From the NCBI RefSeq assembly GCF_038051945.1, contig NZ_CP150302.1, forward strand, positions 2,790,001 to 2,854,000: a stretch of 64,000 nucleotides of DNA, given 5' to 3'. The stretch's first letter is position 1; each line of letters opens with the position of its first letter. The notes beneath the pieces were generated by a model. The model worked only from the letters and a program-made list of their open reading frames with translations. It did no database searches and was not told the origin of the DNA. The stretch is from Paenibacillus sp. FSL H3-0469. GTDB taxonomy: Bacteria > Bacillota > Bacilli > Paenibacillales > Paenibacillaceae. Of this stretch, positions 59,998-64,000 are shown in pieces. Position numbers and translations under genes: made by a program.

Positions 59998-60876
59998 ATG
60001 CTGCTGCCAATTCTTTTGGTGCTGGCTTCCGGAATGTGCCACGCGGTGTGGAGCATGTTCACCAAAAGAAGCCTGAATAAAAGCATCTTCCTGTGGTCGA
60101 TCATGATGGTCTCCACGGTGCTGCTGCTGCCGGTGCTGCTTATCGAGCTGTGGACACAGCCGCTGGCCGCCGGCGCTTACGCTCTGCTGCTGCTGTCTGT
60201 AGCGCTGCAGGCCTTGTATTCCTGGCTTTTATCCATAACCTATGAGATGGGCGATCTGTCCCAGATCTACCCGGTGATGCGGGGGACAAGCACGCTGCTT
60301 ATCCCGCTGATCGGGGTTATTTTCCTGAAGGAATCATTGTCTGTCTATGGCTGGATCGGGATCTGCTGCATGCTCGGCGGCTTCGCTGTCCTCAGTGGAA
60401 TAGGCGCAAGAAAAAGCCTCCCGGCTTCCTCTGGCTCCGGCCCCGGCACCGCCTTAGGCTACTACACACCGATACTCATGGCCCTCTGCGTGGGATTATG
60501 CACTACCTGCTACGTGTTCGTCGATAAGCTGAACCTTCAGCATATGTCGCCGCTTGCGCTGCTTGAGGTGACCAATATCGGCTTCGTTGCCGGACTGACC
60601 CCAGCGGTCCTGAGATCGCGGAAGCTGCTTGAAGAGTGGCGCCGGGGCACATTTACCATCCTGCTGGGCAGCGTGCTGAATCCGGGCTCCTATCTGCTGT
60701 TCCTGTTCGCGCTTCAGCAGGCACCGCTTGCCCACATCAGCCCGCTGCGGGAGATCGGAACCATATTCGCTACGCTCCTCGGTGTGCTGCTCTTGAAGGA
60801 GCGGCAGGGCCTGCGGCGGATGATATGCTCGGTTGTCATTTTTTGCGGAATTTTGCTAATTGGCATCTGGGGGTAA
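59998..60876 (+). CDS. EamA/DMT-family transporter
   Basis: 292 residues, ten membrane segments in two EamA halves (about 1-130 and 150-290). Motifs such as IYPVMRGTSTLLIPLIGVIFLKESLSVYGWIGI and AHISPLREIGTIFATLLGVLLLKERQG are typical of drug/metabolite transporters. Substrate and direction are unknown. GAGGGG lies 10 bases before the ATG. It follows the phosphoesterase by 24 bases. Confidence 0.88.
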   Translation: MLLPILLVLASGMCHAVWSMFTKRSLNKSIFLWSIMMVSTVLLLPVLLIELWTQPLAAGAYALLLLSVALQALYSWLLSITYEMGDLSQIYPVMRGTSTLLIPLIGVIFLKESLSVYGWIGICCMLGGFAVLSGIGARKSLPASSGSGPGTALGYYTPILMALCVGLCTTCYVFVDKLNLQHMSPLALLEVTNIGFVAGLTPAVLRSRKLLEEWRRGTFTILLGSVLNPGSYLLFLFALQQAPLAHISPLREIGTIFATLLGVLLLKERQGLRRMICSVVIFCGILLIGIWG

Positions 60877-60912
60877 GCAGGATAAGGATCACAGATGTCG
60901 AATTGAAACCGT

Positions 60913-63900
60913 ATGATGAAGATAACCTCGATGAGTACACACCTAATGAAGGCACGAGCCAGATTCAACCCCAAGCAGGCTCTATTGCTGCTTTTCTATC
61001 TAATGATTCTAATCAGTCTGCGCTATCTGTGGTTCAATGCCAATACCGCGTCTGAGCATCCCGAAGCACAGCAAGGTGTGCTGGATATGCGGGGCTGGGA
61101 TTTCATGAATTCCCCGTCCATCCAGCTGGATGGAGAGTGGGAGTTCTATCCCGGCCAGCTCCTGGGCTATGAGGATTCCGCCCTACTTGCTGCGGGCACA
61201 CCGCATGTGGTCCAGGTTCCCGGTGACTGGAGCAGCGGCTTCCCCGAAGGAGAGCAATCCTCTCTGGGCTATGGTACATACAAGCTGCGTATACTCGTAG
61301 ACCCGTCACAGACCGAGTCTTACGGCTTCTGGATTCAGCGGATTCAGGCCGCCTCCAGCATTGATATTAACGAGCAGAGAGAGACCAGCTTCGGGAAGCT
61401 GGCGGTGAATAGCGGGGACTATATTCCTAAGGCGGTCTCTTACACCGCAGCCTACGAGAACCCGGGAAGGCAGGAGATTGTTCTCCTCGTCCGGGCAGCC
61501 AACTACGACCATCCGCTGGAGGGCGGGATTGTGAGGTCGATCCGCTTCGGCTCCCAGGCCGCGGTGGATAGCGAAAGGATGTATTCACTCGGCTTCCAGC
61601 TGGTGGCGTTCATGATCATGCTGCTGCATGCGCTGTATGCTGGGATTTTATTCTTTTTTAACCGGAAGCAACGGGCGTTCCTGCTCTTCTTCCTTCTGTT
61701 GATGGCAGTAGCAACCACCATTGTAGCCGATAACGATACGATTCTGCTGATCTGGTTCCCCATTAACTATACCTGGGCACTGAAGCTCAAAATGCTGGCC
61801 TATCCTGCGTTGTCTCTATTCATGTTGATGCTGACGCGCAGCTTCTCTGCCTACGAGCGCCCGGGCCGATTGTTCAAAATCTATCTGCTGGGTCTCCTGC
61901 TCTATACCGCCTATGTCCTGATCTTACCGGCACATTACGTGGTCTATGCCAGACTGTTCTTTTCCGTCTTCTACCTGCTTCCGGTAGCCGGAGTCATCTT
62001 CTATATTGGCCGGATGGTGATGCGGCAGGAACAGGATTCCTTCTTCCTGCTGTTTGCTGCCGCCGCTATCGGCTCCAGCGTTATTGGCGGGGCTATGGAA
62101 TCCAATGCCAAGGGAAGTATCCTGTATTATCCTGTAGATGTCATTGCAGCCATCATTGGCTTCTCCTCCTACTGGTTCAAGCGGTACTTCCGCAATGCGG
62201 AGGAGAACCGGCTGCTCAACCTGCAGCTGAAGGAGAGCGACCGGAAGAAGGACGAATTCCTGGCGAATACCTCCCATGAGCTGCGGACACCGCTGCACGG
62301 TATTATCAGCATTGCCCAGACTGTAGCCTCCAAGGAACAACACATGCTGGACGAACAAAGCTATAAGGATCTGGAGCTGCTCATTACGATCAGCCGCAGA
62401 ATGTCCCTGATGCTTAACGATCTGCTCGATGTGACCCGTCTGCAGGAGAAGCGGATTGTGCTGCAGCGTGAGCCGCTGGCCATGGGTTCACTGGTCTCGG
62501 GCGTACTGGGGATGTTCGAATTCATGATCGAAGGCAAACGCCTGCAGCTGCGTAATGAGCTGCCCGCTTCATTGCCACCGGTCTGGGGTGATGAGAAGCG
62601 GATTGTGCAGATTCTGTATAACCTGCTGCACAATGCCATCAAATACACGCAGGCCGGAACAGTCACCGTCTCCGCCGTTAACGACGGCAAGCTTGCTTGG
62701 ATTAGTGTAGCCGATACCGGGGCAGGGATCGACAAGGAGACGCAGGCGCGGATCTTCTCGCCCTATGAACAGGGCAGCAAAGGCATCATTGACGGAGGCG
62801 GCATCGGTCTGGGCTTAAGCATCAGCAAGCAGCTGACGGAGCTGCACGGAGGAGACCTTACACTAGACTCTGAGCCGGGAAAAGGGTCCGTGTTCACCTT
62901 CACTCTTCCGCTGGCCTCCTCTGCTGGGGCCCGGGAGAGGACGGGTCAGGATACAGCCGCCGGGCAACCGGACAATCCTGATCTGCAGGGGCTGCTGCTT
63001 GAGGAGAGCCGGCTGCTATTACAACAGTCCGATATCCGCAATCTCACAGTCCCTATAGAGTTAACGGCTCCGCCGCAGATACAGGACGCCTCTCAGTCGG
63101 CCAAGTCTCTGATCCTGGCTGTCGATGATGATCCGGTCAATCTGAAGGTGCTCTCCAGCATGCTCTCGGCAGAGCATTATCAATTGGTCACCGCCACCAG
63201 CGCCGGGGAAGCCTTGGAGCTGCTTGGCACCGAGCCGTGGGATCTGCTGATCGCCGATGTGATGATGCCGTATATGTCCGGCTATGAATTAACACGGATA
63301 GTCCGGCAGCGCTTCTCCCTCTCGGAGCTGCCGATCCTGCTGCTCACCGCCCGCAACCAGCCGGCGGACATCTACACCGGCTTCCTGGCCGGAGCCAACG
63401 ATTATGTCGCCAAGCCGGTGGACGCGCTGGAGCTGAAGTACCGGGTCCGCTCGCTGACCGGACTGAAGCAGTCCATCAACCAGAGCCTGCGGATGGAGGC
63501 AGCTTACCTGCAGGCTCAGATTCAGCCGCACTTCCTGTTCAACACGCTGAACGCGCTGATGGCGCTGAGTGAATTCGACCAGCCGAAGATGCGCGATCTC
63601 GGAGAAGCCTTCTCCTCCTACCTGCGCATCAGCTTCGATTATATGAACTCGCAGCAGCTCGTCGGATTATCCCATGAGCTGGAGCTGGTAGAATCCTATC
63701 TCTTCATTGAGAAGGCCCGCTTCGAGGAACGTCTGCAGATCGAATGGGAGGTTGATCCCGGCATCGAGCTCCTGCTTCCTCCGCTCACCCTACAGCCGCT
63801 GGTGGAGAACGCGGTCAGACACGGCCTGCTGAGCCGCAAAGCCGGAGGCAAGCTCCAGGTCCGCATTCGCCGCCAGAAGGGATACACCTCCTTCGAAGTG

Positions 63901-64000
63901 GAGGATAACGGCAAGGGCATGAGCGGGGAACAGGTGGCCCGTCTGCTCGACGACACCTTCCGGGCCCACCGCGGCATCGGCCTGCTGAACACCAATCGCC
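60913..64000 (+). CDS. Hybrid sensor histidine kinase with two transmitter modules (3'-truncated by window edge)
   Basis: At least 1029 residues, running off the end. Order: one N-terminal membrane segment, an extracellular 7TMR-DISM-like jelly-roll domain (about residues 60-215), seven membrane segments (about 220-430), HisKA with the phospho-acceptor His455 (NTSHELRTPLHG) and HATPase_c (NAIKYT, DTGAGI, GIGLGLS). A response-regulator receiver follows with Asp782 (LLIADVMMPYMSG) and lysine in AKPVD, then a LytS/YesM-type kinase with His873 (QIQPHFLFNTLNAL) and a second ATPase domain (VENAVRHG, DNGKGMSG). The start is uncertain: ATGs at 60913, 60916, 60931 and 60946 are in frame and none has a strong ribosome binding site. 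Confidence 0.88.
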   Translation, partial: MMKITSMSTHLMKARARFNPKQALLLLFYLMILISLRYLWFNANTASEHPEAQQGVLDMRGWDFMNSPSIQLDGEWEFYPGQLLGYEDSALLAAGTPHVVQVPGDWSSGFPEGEQSSLGYGTYKLRILVDPSQTESYGFWIQRIQAASSIDINEQRETSFGKLAVNSGDYIPKAVSYTAAYENPGRQEIVLLVRAANYDHPLEGGIVRSIRFGSQAAVDSERMYSLGFQLVAFMIMLLHALYAGILFFFNRKQRAFLLFFLLLMAVATTIVADNDTILLIWFPINYTWALKLKMLAYPALSLFMLMLTRSFSAYERPGRLFKIYLLGLLLYTAYVLILPAHYVVYARLFFSVFYLLPVAGVIFYIGRMVMRQEQDSFFLLFAAAAIGSSVIGGAMESNAKGSILYYPVDVIAAIIGFSSYWFKRYFRNAEENRLLNLQLKESDRKKDEFLANTSHELRTPLHGIISIAQTVASKEQHMLDEQSYKDLELLITISRRMSLMLNDLLDVTRLQEKRIVLQREPLAMGSLVSGVLGMFEFMIEGKRLQLRNELPASLPPVWGDEKRIVQILYNLLHNAIKYTQAGTVTVSAVNDGKLAWISVADTGAGIDKETQARIFSPYEQGSKGIIDGGGIGLGLSISKQLTELHGGDLTLDSEPGKGSVFTFTLPLASSAGARERTGQDTAAGQPDNPDLQGLLLEESRLLLQQSDIRNLTVPIELTAPPQIQDASQSAKSLILAVDDDPVNLKVLSSMLSAEHYQLVTATSAGEALELLGTEPWDLLIADVMMPYMSGYELTRIVRQRFSLSELPILLLTARNQPADIYTGFLAGANDYVAKPVDALELKYRVRSLTGLKQSINQSLRMEAAYLQAQIQPHFLFNTLNALMALSEFDQPKMRDLGEAFSSYLRISFDYMNSQQLVGLSHELELVESYLFIEKARFEERLQIEWEVDPGIELLLPPLTLQPLVENAVRHGLLSRKAGGKLQVRIRRQKGYTSFEVEDNGKGMSGEQVARLLDDTFRAHRGIGLLNTNR

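Noticed and set aside
1-64000. tRNA, rRNA, insertion sequence, prophage or toxin/defence genes
   Set aside because: Looked for by motif (transposase, integrase, restriction, toxin-antitoxin, tRNA-like ends); none could be supported. Absence is judged by eye only.

Overview
The window looks like chromosomal DNA from a Paenibacillus-type endospore-forming Firmicute. The evidence is the Bacillus-like gene order hemA-hemX-hemC-hemD-hemB-hemL ... spoVID ... valS-folC ... maf-radC-mreBCD-minCD-spoIVFA-spoIVFB, the fusion of CobA to HemD, strong AGGAGG-type ribosome binding sites, frequent TTG/GTG starts and a tRNA-Val T-box leader. The species is inferred from gene content; no database search was made.

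Layout. 1-7.1 kb (minus strand): sporulation protease pair spoIVFB (cut by the window edge)/spoIVFA, septum placement minD/minC, cell shape mreD/mreC/mreB, radC, maf and a small DUF4321 membrane protein. 7.3-13.8 kb (minus): a SPOR-domain membrane protein, two adjacent paralogous glycosyltransferases and two adjacent paralogous membrane diguanylate cyclases. 14.0-19.9 kb (minus): murC, folC and valS with a Val T-box leader. 20-27 kb: a copper-amine-oxidase-type stalk protein, spoVID, a GT4 glycosyltransferase, a plus-strand membrane diguanylate cyclase, a zinc metallopeptidase and an FMN-binding-like secreted protein. 27.5-37.4 kb (minus): the tetrapyrrole operon hemA-hemX-sirC-hemC-cobA/hemD-hemB-hemL followed by an RluA-type pseudouridine synthase, with a PerR-like box upstream of hemA and two long tandem-repeat arrays between its genes. 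38-40.7 kb (plus): a purine salvage operon of a phosphoribosyltransferase, an IMP dehydrogenase of the Tritrichomonas foetus type, and hpt. 40.7-45.3 kb: small proteins, a short-chain dehydrogenase, a YCF48/BNR-like secreted propeller and repeat arrays. 45.4-58 kb: a sugar utilisation locus, with two LplB/LplC-type permeases, a lipoprotein binding protein, a LacI regulator and a TIM-barrel isomerase on the minus strand, diverging from a GH94 phosphorylase and a GH3 beta-glucosidase on the plus strand. A DeoR regulator faces this locus. 59-64 kb (plus): a metallophosphoesterase, an EamA transporter and a very large hybrid histidine kinase that runs off the end.

How the genes work together. The most coherent accessory unit is the locus at 45-57 kb. 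Its composition resembles the 1,2-beta-oligoglucan (sophoro-oligosaccharide) locus known from Listeria innocua: import by an ABC transporter, phosphorolysis by a GH94 enzyme and hydrolysis by GH3. Two identical LacI-type operators, one just downstream of each divergent promoter, would explain joint control.

The most unusual structural signal is a set of non-coding tandem arrays with a period of 51 or 52 bp at five places (25.1, 27.3, 33.9, 43.2 and 58.0 kb). Three of these are built around a stem-loop with an A-rich (GAAAAAC) loop whose stem sequence differs between arrays. A sixth array, with a 76-78 bp period, lies between hemX and sirC. No CRISPR, tRNA, rRNA, insertion sequence, prophage or recognisable defence system was found.
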